Numbered from the stretch's first letter, positions 19,035 through 27,358 are shown. The stretch: 55,016 nt of DNA from Amphritea sp. (GCA_025800245.1 JAOXSA010000130.1:1-55016), one strand, 5' to 3'. Translations and numbers: made by a program. The notes: a model not told the origin generated them from the letters alone.

Positions 19035-20162
19035 GTGAAGCGTCGTGAGATAGTTAAAGTCCTCGGTCTTGGTGCCGCTGCTGCTGGTCTGGCAGCCTGT
19101 ACAGAGCAGAAAGCGCCTGTTGCAGACTGTAAACCTGTAGAAACTCCGGCAGCCGCTCCGGCAAAACCGGAAACAATCGAATGGAAAATGGTCACCACCT
19201 GGCCGAAAAACTTCCCGGGTCTGGGTACCGGTGCAAACCAGCTGGCAGAGCTGATCGGTCAGATGTCCGGTGGCCGTATCAAGGTTAAGGTGTATGGTGC
19301 CAAAGAGCTGGTGGGTGCGCTGGAAATCTTTGATGCAGTATCCCGTGGTACCGCTGAGATGGGACACGGTGCGGCGTATTACTGGAAAGGTAAGACCCGT
19401 GCAGCGCAGTTCTTCGCGGCAGTACCGTTCGGTCTGACGGCGCAGGAAATGAACTCCTGGCTTTACCACGGTGGCGGTATGGAACTGTGGGAAGAGATCT
19501 ACGCAGAATTTGGTCTGGTACCGGGTGCTGCCGGTAATACCGGTGTACAGATGGGCGGCTGGTTCAACCGTGAAATTAACAGCGTAGAAGACCTGAAGGG
19601 TCTGAAGATGCGTATTCCGGGTCTGGGCGGTGAAGTTCTGAAACGTGCCGGTGGTACGCCTGTACTGCTGCCTGGCGGCGAAATCTTCCCATCACTGCAA
19701 TCCGGTGCGATCGATGCGACCGAGTGGGTAGGTCCATACAACGATCTGGCGTTCGGTCTGCACAAAGCGGCGAAATACTATTACTACCCGGGCTGGCATG
19801 AGCCAGGCACCACGCTGGAATGCTTCATCAACAAAGAAGCGTTTGAGAAGCTGCCGGAAGATCTGCAGATCATCGTGCGCAATGCGGTACGTGTGGCGAA
19901 CCAGGATATGCTGGCTGACTTCACTGCGAAGAACAACCGTGCACTGGAGCAACTGGTTAACGAACACGGTGTTGAACTGCGTCAGTTCCCGGATGAAGTA
20001 CTGTCTCAGCTGAAGGCGCTGTCCGATGAAGTGGTTGCCGAGGAAGCGGCGAAAGATCCGATGACGCAGAAGGTCTTCGACTCGTTCGTTAAATTCCGGG
20101 ATCAGGCCACTAAATGGCACGCAGTATCTGAGCAGGCTTACCTTAACGCCCGTTCACTCTGA
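19035..20162 (+). CDS. TRAP transporter substrate-binding protein, TakP-like (2-oxo acid type)
   Basis: 375 residues. The GTG start at 19035 follows AAGGGAG and gives an ideal Tat/lipoprotein signal: twin arginine R3-R4, hydrophobic AAAAGLAA, then C22. The mature part is DctP-fold and closely resembles TakP-type proteins that bind 2-oxo acids (pyruvate, branched-chain keto acids) with a sodium ion: TTWPKNFPGLGTGANQLAEL, GHGAAYYWKGK, DLKGLKMRIPGLGGEVLKR, DATEWVGPYNDLAFGLHKAA, YYYPGWHEPG. The ligand assignment is by resemblance only. Its permease genes dctM/dctQ lie on the opposite strand 1.2 kb away, beyond an Abi_2 gene. Confidence 0.93.
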   Translation: MKRREIVKVLGLGAAAAGLAACTEQKAPVADCKPVETPAAAPAKPETIEWKMVTTWPKNFPGLGTGANQLAELIGQMSGGRIKVKVYGAKELVGALEIFDAVSRGTAEMGHGAAYYWKGKTRAAQFFAAVPFGLTAQEMNSWLYHGGGMELWEEIYAEFGLVPGAAGNTGVQMGGWFNREINSVEDLKGLKMRIPGLGGEVLKRAGGTPVLLPGGEIFPSLQSGAIDATEWVGPYNDLAFGLHKAAKYYYYPGWHEPGTTLECFINKEAFEKLPEDLQIIVRNAVRVANQDMLADFTAKNNRALEQLVNEHGVELRQFPDEVLSQLKALSDEVVAEEAAKDPMTQKVFDSFVKFRDQATKWHAVSEQAYLNARSL

Positions 20163-20170
20163 TGTATGAT

Positions 20171-20197
20171 AGGCTTCCTTACCGTGTAAGGGAGCCT
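20171..20197. terminator. Terminator-like hairpin after the TRAP binding protein
   Basis: AGGCTTCCTTAC (20171-20182), loop CGT, GTAAGGGAGCCT (20186-20197). The 12-bp stem contains one G-T pair, 8 bases past the stop, followed by GCTTTACT. It separates this gene from the convergent Abi_2 gene. Confidence 0.7.
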
Positions 20198-20221
20198 GCT
20201 TTACTCATTTAAGATATTTCC

Positions 20222-21217
20222 CTAAAAGAACAGTGGCTCTTGTTTCCAATCTTCCGGGAAGCCCATTGAGGCAGTAAAGTGCATAGAAACCGGATACTTA
20301 TCAAATAGGTCTGATATGACAGGCCCCATCTTTTCTTCGTACCCCAATCCAGAAAGTAATTTCTGAAGAACAGCGGCTGCTGTGTATAGCCTATTCATCT
20401 GGTCGACTTCTGCCTTTTGTGGCTCTGATCGCGTTTGAACAAGCTGTAGGTCACTGGATAGGATACGTTTAACTGCTGTCGGCGCAGATAAGTTCCTATT
20501 AAAAAGCCGGTTATGGTGGCCACAATGATTCCGTACCTCATGGATAGTTCCAATCCAGCTACAAAGAGATTTGTATTTTTCAACGTCTAAGTATTTTTTG
20601 GCAAAGCGGTTCACCTTGAGAGTATTGTATTGGCTCTCGCAGAGGTTTCTCATTAGTTTTGTAAGGTTGCCAAACGTCATAAGTTCTATGGCGACCCAGC
20701 CGGGCGGTAGGTCACGATAGAATGGGCAATACTCATTGTAATATTTGGATCGAAAATGCTTAGCGAACTCTTCCTTTGAGTCTTTAAACATATCTCTGAC
20801 TCTGCTGATGGTTGTAATTTGTTCGCCCTTGGCGGTAAACAAGGAAGAGTCCAGATACCAAAACGGGTTCCCTGTTTCTTTTGTCATCCATTGATCGAAG
20901 AGTGATCTTACGCCGATCTCAATTTTTTCTATCAGAGAAAAGAGGTAGAGACGTAATTCACTATCAAAAAGATAGAGGTCGTAACAGTCCTTGAAAGTGG
21001 TGCCAGGATGAAAGATCTTTTTTTCTGGATCCTTAAATGGCAGAAAATATGCTTTCAAACGGTAGTAGCTACATCTTTCCAGAACTTTTTCTGCAGATTT
21101 CCTATCTGTTATGTCTAAGCCTTCCTGCTGCAGCTTATCGCAGAGTTGTGTGGCGGTTTGGTAGGGCTTTTGGTAGGGAATCAGCGTTGCCACAGAGAAT
21201 CCATTTCTTTCAGGCAT
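20222..21217 (-). CDS. Abi_2 (AbiF/AbiD-like) abortive-infection protein, HEPN RNase-type
   Basis: 331-residue protein with the Abi_2 pattern: N-terminal YQKPYQTATQLCDKLQQEGL, then CSYYRLKAYFLPF, PPGWVAIELMTFGNLTKLMR, and the HEPN ribonuclease motif R229-NHCG-H234 in HEVRNHCGHHNRLFNR. By family knowledge it is a phage-defence toxin that cleaves or blocks RNA when released from inhibition; AbiF proteins have been tied to an adjacent RNA antitoxin and to the ancestry of Cas13. The gene is much more AT-rich than its neighbours, a sign of transfer, and splits a TRAP locus. Its Shine-Dalgarno GGGAG lies inside the 3' arm of the upstream terminator-like hairpin. It appears intact. Confidence 0.9.
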   Translation of the reverse strand: MPERNGFSVATLIPYQKPYQTATQLCDKLQQEGLDITDRKSAEKVLERCSYYRLKAYFLPFKDPEKKIFHPGTTFKDCYDLYLFDSELRLYLFSLIEKIEIGVRSLFDQWMTKETGNPFWYLDSSLFTAKGEQITTISRVRDMFKDSKEEFAKHFRSKYYNEYCPFYRDLPPGWVAIELMTFGNLTKLMRNLCESQYNTLKVNRFAKKYLDVEKYKSLCSWIGTIHEVRNHCGHHNRLFNRNLSAPTAVKRILSSDLQLVQTRSEPQKAEVDQMNRLYTAAAVLQKLLSGLGYEEKMGPVISDLFDKYPVSMHFTASMGFPEDWKQEPLFF

Positions 21218-21273
21218 AAAAAAGCTCCCACTCTTACGGATTAAATTCTAATCCTGGAGGGAGCCGTTGTTAG
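21218..21273 (-). ncRNA. Candidate AbiF-associated structured RNA ending in a terminator
   Basis: A predicted ~56-nt RNA from the promoter at 21280-21306. It folds as an outer stem GGGAGC (21229-21224) with GCTCCC (21264-21259) and an inner stem GGATTA (21254-21249) with TAATCC (21243-21238), closed by a 5-base loop, and ends in six U's (21223-21218) directly abutting the Abi_2 ATG at 21217. The 3' outer arm contains the GGGAG ribosome site of the Abi_2 gene (7 bases to ATG), so folding both terminates transcription and hides the ribosome site. The position matches the published abiF RNA motif in general terms; sequence identity to it was not tested. Confidence 0.65.
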
Positions 21274-21279
21274 GTTCAG

Positions 21280-21306
21280 ACTATAGCTTTAGAGTAATAT
21301 AGTCAA
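21280..21306 (-). promoter_or_regulatory. Promoter for the Abi_2-associated RNA, overlapping a palindrome
   Basis: On the minus strand: -35 TTGACT (21306-21301), 15-base spacer, -10 TATAGT (21285-21280). An inverted repeat GACTATA/TATAGTC (7 bp, 21279-21285 and 21298-21304) overlaps both hexamers and could be an operator. The 15-base spacer is shorter than ideal. Predicted start is around 21273. Confidence 0.55.
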
Positions 21307-21342
21307 GGATAGCCTTTTTAGTCTTGGTTTAGGGCTTGAGGC

Positions 21343-22722
21343 TTATCCGTATACCAGTGTCGGCAGCCAGGTGGCCAGTGCCGGCCACTGAGCCAGCGCC
21401 ATCAGCGCTACCAGCTGGATCATGATGAACGGAATAACACCGCGGTAGATCTGCATAGTGGCGATACTTTCCGGTGCCACACCCCGCAGATAGAACAGCG
21501 CAAAGCCGAATGGCGGTGTCAGGAACGAAGTCTGCAGGTTCAGCGCGATCATAACACCCAGCCAGATCGGATCCAGACCCATCGCCAGCAGGATCGGTGC
21601 AACAATCGGCACCACCACGAAGGTGATCTCGATAAAGTCGAGGAAGAAGCCCAGCAGGAAGATGACCAGCATCACCAGCAGGACTGCACCGAATACACCA
21701 CCCGGCAGATCAGACAGGAACTCCCGGACCAGATCATCGCCGCCGTAACCACGGAATACCAGTGAGAAGATCGACGCGCCCACCAGAATGATAAACACCA
21801 TGGAGCTTACCTGAGTGGTGGTACGCATCACTTCTTTGAGAATCTGCAGAGTAAAGCAGCGGCGCAGCATCGCCAGTACCATGGCACCGACAGCACCCAC
21901 AGACGCGGCTTCAGTCGGCGTTGCCCAACCGGCCAGAATAGAACCCAGTACCAGTCCCACCAGCAGTACCGGAGGCAGTAATGCAGAGATCACGCGCTTG
22001 AACATGTTGTCCATCGCATCCCGTTCTTCCTGAGGGATGGCAGGAACCGTCTCCGGTTGGAAGATCGCCTTATAGACCAGATAGAGGATATACGCGCCGA
22101 CCAGCAGCAGACCCGGCAGCAGTGCACCAAGGAACAGATCGCCCACAGTGACAGTGTCAGGCGAGTAGATACCCTGATCCAGCTGTGCCTGTTGGTATGC
22201 GGAGGAGATCACATCACCCAGCAGTACCAGCACGATCGATGGCGGAATGATCTGCCCCAGCGTACCGGATGCACAGATGGTACCGGTGGCTACCTTAGGG
22301 TCGTAACCTCGACGCAGCATGGTGGGGAGGGACAGCAGTCCCATCGTCACAACAGTTGCGCCAACGATACCGGTACTGGCTGCCAACAGCATACCTACCA
22401 CGGTGACTGAGATACCCAGACCACCGCGCATCGGTCCGAACAGGGCGGCCATGGTGTCCAGCAGCTCTTCAGCGATTTTGGATTTTTCCAGCATCACGCC
22501 CATGAATACAAACAGTGGTACGGCGATCAGCACGGTGTTATTCATAATGCCGAACAGGCGGTTCGGTACCGCTTCGAGGAAGCTGGCCTCAAAGTGGCCG
22601 GTGAGAATACCGATGCCGGCGAAGATCAGGCCGGTGCCGGCCAGAGAGAATGCGACCGAGTAACCCAGCAGCAGGACGACAATGGCGCCCAGGAACAGAA
22701 ACAGCGGTAACAATTCCATCAT
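21343..22722 (-). CDS. dctM: TRAP transporter large permease DctM
   Basis: 459-residue, ~12-helix inner-membrane subunit that carries out the sodium-coupled transport step of a TRAP system. Typical stretches include PLFVFMGVMLEKSKIAEELL, GLGISVTVVGMLLAASTGIVGATVVTMG (split for reading), CASGTLGQIIPPSIVLVLLG and LQTSFLTPPFGFALFYLRG. The ATG overlaps the dctQ stop (ATGA), so the two are translationally coupled. A hairpin GGATAAGCC/GGCTATCC overlaps the stop codon and may end the transcript. It is convergent with the TakP-like gene rather than co-directional, with the Abi_2 cassette between. Confidence 0.94.
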   Translation of the reverse strand: MMELLPLFLFLGAIVVLLLGYSVAFSLAGTGLIFAGIGILTGHFEASFLEAVPNRLFGIMNNTVLIAVPLFVFMGVMLEKSKIAEELLDTMAALFGPMRGGLGISVTVVGMLLAASTGIVGATVVTMGLLSLPTMLRRGYDPKVATGTICASGTLGQIIPPSIVLVLLGDVISSAYQQAQLDQGIYSPDTVTVGDLFLGALLPGLLLVGAYILYLVYKAIFQPETVPAIPQEERDAMDNMFKRVISALLPPVLLVGLVLGSILAGWATPTEAASVGAVGAMVLAMLRRCFTLQILKEVMRTTTQVSSMVFIILVGASIFSLVFRGYGGDDLVREFLSDLPGGVFGAVLLVMLVIFLLGFFLDFIEITFVVVPIVAPILLAMGLDPIWLGVMIALNLQTSFLTPPFGFALFYLRGVAPESIATMQIYRGVIPFIMIQLVALMALAQWPALATWLPTLVYG

Positions 22723-23276
22723 AGCGGGTGCTCCTGAGCATCATCAATTTCCAGCAGATGACCCTGACCGGTGAGTACCAGCAGGTTACGCAGTAGTTCA
22801 GAAATGCCCTGCAGAATCATCAGAACAGGCATCGCAATCAACGATGTCTTGAGAATGTATAAAGCCTCGATACCGCCGGCTTCCTGCGAGCCTTCCAGCG
22901 TGTCCCAGGAGAACATCACATATTCCCAGGAGATCCACAGAATGAAGATGCTTACGGGCAGTAACAGCAGCAGAGTGCCGAGGATATTGATCACGGCTTT
23001 GCCTTTCTCACCCATCGGGCGGTAGAAGATATCCACCCGGACATGGCCGTCATGCTTGAGGGTGTAACCGGCACCGAGCAGGAACACAAAACTGTGCATG
23101 TAGATCACAGATTCCTGAAGCTGGATATTGCCGACATTGAAGACATAGCGCATCACCACGACAACAAAGGTCACCAATACCATCAGCAGAGTCAGCCAGG
23201 CGATTGAGCGTCCGGTCCACTCGCTGAAAGCATCCAGTCCCTTGATTACCGCAGCGGCAGGATTGGCTTTTTTCAT
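22719..23276 (-). CDS. dctQ: TRAP transporter small permease DctQ
   Basis: 185 residues with four predicted membrane helices (around 32-52, 70-90, 108-130, 150-172). It is the partner of DctM in the TRAP membrane complex and is characteristic of the TakP-associated branch (LQESVIYMHSFVFLLGAGY; RVDIFYRP). It is first gene of the dctQ-dctM pair, with ATG at 23276 and only a weak ribosome site. About 176 bp separate it from the divergent DUF416 gene. Confidence 0.9.
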   Translation of the reverse strand: MKKANPAAAVIKGLDAFSEWTGRSIAWLTLLMVLVTFVVVVMRYVFNVGNIQLQESVIYMHSFVFLLGAGYTLKHDGHVRVDIFYRPMGEKGKAVINILGTLLLLLPVSIFILWISWEYVMFSWDTLEGSQEAGGIEALYILKTSLIAMPVLMILQGISELLRNLLVLTGQGHLLEIDDAQEHPL

Positions 23277-23452
23277 AGGTTAATGAGTCCGATCAGAACT
23301 GATGTCTGGCGCAGTATATCAGGGAATTTACCGATCTTCTCTGGTGCAGAGCAGCATGGTCTGGATAACCCTTTCCAGCGGCCTTCAAAGAGGTGGTAAC
23401 AGGCCACTGAGCCTGTACAATAGGCTGCAAACTCAAACGCTGGAGAAAACAG

Positions 23453-24049
23453 ATGTCTCAATGGTTGCTGGAAAAAGAACTGAAAGCCCTGGAAGGCTGG
23501 CAGTTGACCGCTTTCTCGGTTGCCGTGACCGAGCGGATGTACCCGAACTTTGCCCTGTTCGCCAATCTGCTGGAGTTCGGTGATGCACCACAGATCCGTA
23601 GCATCGTCGATGGCGTCTGGAACCGTCTCAGTAACAGCGGTGCCAAAATGAACTTTGAGGTGCAGCAGGCCAATGTTGAAGCCAACATGCCGGACCTGGA
23701 TGAGTTCGATATGTATGGTGCATCTCCGGCGCTGGATGCGATGGTTGCTCTGTACTCAACCGTTAACTGTCTGCTGGAACCTAACCGTGCGGATGCCGCC
23801 GGTGTGGGTAATCTGTCACAGGAGTGCGTTGCCACCTTTATTGAGGTGACCTCAGATTCCGATATGTCGGATGAGCAGCTGCTACGCCACATTGCCGATC
23901 ATGAGATGATGGTGCAGGAAGAGAGTTTTCAGGCTGAGCTGATCCGCCGTCTTGAAGGTGTGAAGAATCCGACAGCTTCTCTGATTGCAGAATTGCGGCA
24001 ACTGGCTGCGAATGACGGCGTCAGCAATATCGGAGTGAGTGACGACTGA
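23453..24049 (+). CDS. YjaG-family protein (DUF416)
   Basis: 198-residue soluble protein beginning MSQWLLEKELKALEGWQLTAF (shortened here to the family's start), matching YjaG/DUF416 proteins common in gammaproteobacteria. Further family wording includes TERMYPNFALFANLLEFGD, EANMPDLDEFDMYGASPALD and CVATFIEVT. The function is unknown. GGAGAAAACAG precedes the ATG. The stop overlaps the next gene's start (TGATG), so the two are co-translated. Confidence 0.82.
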   Translation: MSQWLLEKELKALEGWQLTAFSVAVTERMYPNFALFANLLEFGDAPQIRSIVDGVWNRLSNSGAKMNFEVQQANVEANMPDLDEFDMYGASPALDAMVALYSTVNCLLEPNRADAAGVGNLSQECVATFIEVTSDSDMSDEQLLRHIADHEMMVQEESFQAELIRRLEGVKNPTASLIAELRQLAANDGVSNIGVSDD

Positions 24050-24312
24050 TGCTGCTGCGTTTAGGCCTGTTTCTGCTGGTGGTACCGGGTGTGGTACTGA
24101 TGGGCGTGTTCTGGAGCGAGCTGTCCACTGTCAACGAGTGTCTCGCTAAGGGCGGCTCCTACAACTATCTCAGCGAAGCCTGTGATATGAACCACAAGCA
24201 GCCGTTTGTACCTTTTGCTGAGCGTAACCCTCTGTTTGTGAATATCACCATGCTGTTGTCAGCTCTGGGGCTTATGCTCTGTCTGGCCGGGCTATATGTA
24301 CGCCGTATGTAA
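24049..24312 (+). CDS. Small two-helix membrane protein (87 residues)
   Basis: I recognise no family. Membrane helices lie at about residues 4-24 and 63-83. Between them is a short extracytoplasmic loop with two cysteines (NECLAKGGSYNYLSEACDMNH) that could form a disulfide. Start and stop are tight: the ATG overlaps the DUF416 stop. Likely a small inner-membrane protein co-expressed with DUF416. Confidence 0.7.
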   Translation: MLLRLGLFLLVVPGVVLMGVFWSELSTVNECLAKGGSYNYLSEACDMNHKQPFVPFAERNPLFVNITMLLSALGLMLCLAGLYVRRM

Positions 24313-24360
24313 GGCGATCTGCTCTGTTTACTCACCTGTTCTGTTAGAAAGGGATTTTAA

Positions 24361-24795
24361 ATGCGACGTTTCTGGTTAACCCTGCTGTTAGTGATGATTG
24401 CCGGCGTGTTCTACTTCTGGTTGCAGTCACCTGAGTGGCTGGAGGAGTGGAATAGCGAACATCAGCAGATGATCGCAGCAGAGCGTCAGGCGGGTCAGCA
24501 GTTGGGCCAGACAACGGATCAGCAGGGTTGCTTTGATCAGGCACTTCAGAAAACCGAAAGTTGTAAAGAGAGTGAGTATCGCTGCACGGTCAGCGGTGGT
24601 ACCTATCTCAAAGCCTGCTGGGAGACCAGTCAGCCAACCAGTGGCTTCTGTGACGGTGTACCGGCCTACAGTGATGAGCCGGATGATGCTGACAAAGCCT
24701 GGGTCAAAGACCGTTGTACTGAGCTGGGTGCCCTGAGTAAAAGCTGTCGACTGCTGGTCAGGCAGCAGCAGAAGATCTGCTCTGCAGGGCAGTAA
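24361..24795 (+). CDS. Secreted or anchored cysteine-rich protein (144 residues)
   Basis: No family recognised. An N-terminal hydrophobic helix (residues 5-22, preceded by two arginines) indicates membrane anchoring or export. The rest has nine cysteines in patterns such as GCFDQALQKTESCKESEYRC, CWETS and CTELGALSKSC, suggesting several disulfides in the periplasm. AAGGGATTTTAA precedes the ATG. It follows the 87-residue gene by 48 bp and may belong to the same transcript. Confidence 0.68.
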   Translation: MRRFWLTLLLVMIAGVFYFWLQSPEWLEEWNSEHQQMIAAERQAGQQLGQTTDQQGCFDQALQKTESCKESEYRCTVSGGTYLKACWETSQPTSGFCDGVPAYSDEPDDADKAWVKDRCTELGALSKSCRLLVRQQQKICSAGQ

Positions 24796-24868
24796 TCAAT
24801 AAACTCTGCTGGTGCGACCTGAACTGCACCGGCAACCATGTTCTATTCAGAGTCTCAGGGAGTGAGCA

Positions 24869-25207
24869 ATGACTATTCATCGTCCGGATCTGCCCGAACA
24901 GCCGGCAGGTCTGAGTGATACGTCTTTACCTCCGGTACTGACCCGGACGGTGCAGGATAACCGGAATATCGCCGCCGACCGCCTGAACCTTTATCTGCTA
25001 AGGTTGAAAAAACTGCTGGCTGAGTTTCTCGGCAGCGCTGCCAGTGTTCTGTTTAAACCTATAGTGACTCATTGGCAGCGGCAGTATCAGCCGACCCGGG
25101 ACAATCTTTTCTATCTGCTTGAACAGCTTGGCGGCCTGCTTGAGGAGCCAATGCAGTACAGTGCGTTTATGTACCGTGCGGAACTGATTCAGCAGCAGAC
25201 CCTGTAA
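24869..25207 (+). CDS. Uncharacterised 112-residue protein
   Basis: Soluble, mostly helical protein with an amphipathic central helix (ADRLNLYLLRLKKLLAEFLG, residues ~37-56) and a second helix around DNLFYLLEQLGGLLEEPMQ. No family is recognised. The start ATG at 24869 follows GGGAGTGAG, a good ribosome site. The gene lies 73 bp after the cysteine-rich protein gene. Confidence 0.55.
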   Translation: MTIHRPDLPEQPAGLSDTSLPPVLTRTVQDNRNIAADRLNLYLLRLKKLLAEFLGSAASVLFKPIVTHWQRQYQPTRDNLFYLLEQLGGLLEEPMQYSAFMYRAELIQQQTL

Positions 25208-25585
25208 AACTAACGCCTTAATACTTTAGTCGTAGAAAAAAGTCTTATTCAGGGCTTGTGTTACGTTGGGCAGCCACGTAATTTAATACGGCTGTTTGAT
25301 CGATGATCAGTTTCAGCACCAGAAAAAAACAATAAAACTGGTCTGGCAGGCTCTGCTTTTTTAAGCGTGATGAGCGGCTGGGCAGAGTGCGAATTTACCA
25401 GGTAGTAAGGGTGAGCAGTTTCTCATTTCTGCGTATTGCAGCCCCGTTACTGCCCCTGATTTGTAATATTCCTCTGCTAAGCTCGCCGGCTTGATTCATC
25501 CGGGATCTGTTCGGTTATCTGTTCTCCGAACAATTGGTGCACCTGGCTGAAGCAATCCAGACCGTACCTATAATCAGGATGAACG
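25208..25585 (+). promoter_or_regulatory. Upstream region of the chemosensory operon
   Basis: 378 bp with no convincing gene. A weak GCAG/CTGC hairpin followed by six T's (near 25350-25363) could end the preceding transcript, and TTCGG/CCGAA (around 25510-25531) is a small hairpin in the probable leader. The operon promoter must be here, but no clear -35/-10 pair stands out. Confidence 0.35.
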
Positions 25586-26395
25586 ATGAATATCGGAACG
25601 ATTGGCTTCCCCCAGGATCAGCAGCGTAAGCTGGAAAAAATACTGGGTCTGTCCAAACACAATCGCTATTCACTGGTCGAGTTTGACAGGGAAGCGCTAC
25701 CGGACCTGCTGTTGCTGTTCGGTGAAGAGACAGTCAATGATCCGCTGCTGGGCGACCTTCCCGGCGGCTACCGCTCCCGTATGATTCAGGTCAGCAAGTC
25801 AGCCCCGGCTGACGATTCCCTTGGCCATATCCGCTATCCGCTGGTGTCTTCCCGAGTGATCCGTACCCTGGATGAAATGACCTCTGAAAATGAAGAGGAA
25901 GACGAACAGGAGCTGCGTGAAGCGGAAGCTGCCGCCGATGAGCGTTTCAGTAAGTATGAGCAGCTTGATGCGGAGGATGATGCTCCGGCTACTGCAGGTA
26001 AAGGCTACTCAGTGCTGGTGGTGGATGATAACAATGCCATGCAGCAGGCTCTGACACTGGAGCTGCAGAAACTGCCTGCGGAGGTCAGCATTGCCTATGC
26101 CGATACCGGTGAGCAGGCGCTGGATCAGGTTGGTTCACAGACCTTTGATTTTATCTTCCTGGATATTCTGATGCCGGGTATTGATGGTTTTGAAACCTGT
26201 ACCCGTATGCGTGAGATGCCGGCGCTGAAGAAAACCCCGATCATTATGCTGACCTCTAAAACGTCACCGTTGGATGAGGTGAAAGGCATCATGGCTGGCT
26301 GTTCTACCTATCTGACCAAGCCGATCGATCCTGAAGAGTTTCAGAAAGTTATCGCCCGGGTGTCCACCTGGGTGAATGAATTCAAAAAAGATTAA
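25586..26395 (+). CDS. pilG: Response regulator with N-terminal pseudo-receiver (PilG-like)
   Basis: 269 residues. The C-terminal ~130 are a classical single-domain receiver: VLVVDDNN (acidic pair ~147-148), phospho-acceptor D193 in FIFLDILMPGIDGFE, and the lysine in YLTKPIDPEEF. The N-terminal ~95 residues have the strand/helix rhythm of a receiver but with LLLLFGE where the aspartate should be, so it is probably a pseudo-receiver; an acidic linker (ENEEEDEQE) joins them. First gene of a Pil-Chp-like chemosensory operon. Assignment to PilG is by position and receiver type. Confidence 0.8.
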   Translation: MNIGTIGFPQDQQRKLEKILGLSKHNRYSLVEFDREALPDLLLLFGEETVNDPLLGDLPGGYRSRMIQVSKSAPADDSLGHIRYPLVSSRVIRTLDEMTSENEEEDEQELREAEAAADERFSKYEQLDAEDDAPATAGKGYSVLVVDDNNAMQQALTLELQKLPAEVSIAYADTGEQALDQVGSQTFDFIFLDILMPGIDGFETCTRMREMPALKKTPIIMLTSKTSPLDEVKGIMAGCSTYLTKPIDPEEFQKVIARVSTWVNEFKKD

Positions 26396-26413
26396 TGAGT
26401 GAGACATCGTAGT

Positions 26414-26776
26414 ATGAGCAAGACAATTCTGGTGGTTGATGACGATCCTGTGCAGCAGAAGCATATCAGCGACCTGCTGAGGGGCCTGAATGCTAATGTG
26501 GTCCTGGCAGGTAATGGCCAGCAAGGGGTTGAGAAAGCCCAGGAGATTCATCCGGACCTGATTCTGATGGACGTGGTAATGCCTGAAGTGGATGGCTTTG
26601 CCGCCTGCCGCCAGATCACCAGTGGTGCCGATACCAAGGATATTCCGGTGGTGATTGTGTCCAGTAAAAATCAGGAAGCGGATAAGGTCTGGGCGCAGTT
26701 GCAGGGTGCTAAGGCAATGATTGCCAAGCCTTTTGCTGACCAGGAACTGTTGGATCAGGTTAACGCATACCTCTGA
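26414..26776 (+). CDS. pilH: Single-domain response regulator (PilH-like)
   Basis: 120-residue stand-alone receiver: TILVVDDDPVQQKH with the acidic triad near residues 9-11, phospho-acceptor D53 in LILMDVVMPEVDGF, and the lysine in AMIAKPFADQELL. In Pil-Chp systems PilH counterbalances PilG in control of type IV pilus retraction. The ATG at 26414 is preferred to a GTG 15 bases upstream because it restores the usual receiver start MSKTILVVDD. The gene lies 18 bp after the PilG-like gene. Confidence 0.85.
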   Translation: MSKTILVVDDDPVQQKHISDLLRGLNANVVLAGNGQQGVEKAQEIHPDLILMDVVMPEVDGFAACRQITSGADTKDIPVVIVSSKNQEADKVWAQLQGAKAMIAKPFADQELLDQVNAYL

Positions 26777-26806
26777 TCAGCAGGTTAAAGTCCGGGGGGA
26801 TTCAGA

Positions 26807-27331
26807 ATGGATATGGAACACCAGACGCTGACTGAAAGCAGCCAGCCTGCAGAGCTGGAACAACGCTTTCACGATTTGCGTCACGGCTTTCGGGTCGGTT
26901 TTCTGCAGCTGTTGCTGCAGGCACGGCTGCGGGCGGAGGTCGTTCCTGTTGGTCAGATCTGTCCGATTCCGGATACTCCTGACTGGTTTATCGGCTTTAT
27001 CAACCATCGCGGCGATGTTGTACCTGTTTATGATCTGGCGGCCTGTCTCGGACTCGAGGCAACTGAGCGCAGTAAAGCCTGGTTGCTGTTGCTTGATGAA
27101 GCACCGCATACCGCGGCGGTGTTACTGGCTGAGCCACCACAGGGTATAGCTGACCCGGTGGCGGTACCTGAAGGCGAACAGCAGCCGTTACCGGATCTGT
27201 TAAACGGGGTGTCTGAGCAGCAGTATCAGCATCAGAACAGCCTCTGGTTCGAACTGGACCACCGTGCTTTTTTCGCTGTACAGAAACAGCGTTTCCAAAA
27301 TTCAGACGCCGGCCAGCCGTCCGGACAATGA
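26807..27331 (+). CDS. pilI: CheW-like adaptor (PilI-like)
   Basis: 174-residue CheW-domain protein that would couple the PilJ-like receptor to the CheA-like kinase. Family landmarks are VVPVGQICPIPDTPDWFIGF and NHRGDVVPVYDLAACLGL (residues ~45-85), then a second CheW beta-barrel half. The N-terminal 30 residues are longer than in typical CheW. GGGGGA precedes the ATG at good spacing. It lies between pilH- and pilJ-like genes, the canonical order. Confidence 0.85.
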   Translation: MDMEHQTLTESSQPAELEQRFHDLRHGFRVGFLQLLLQARLRAEVVPVGQICPIPDTPDWFIGFINHRGDVVPVYDLAACLGLEATERSKAWLLLLDEAPHTAAVLLAEPPQGIADPVAVPEGEQQPLPDLLNGVSEQQYQHQNSLWFELDHRAFFAVQKQRFQNSDAGQPSGQ

Positions 27332-27358
27332 TGTTATTGCAGATGAGGAATAAATAGA

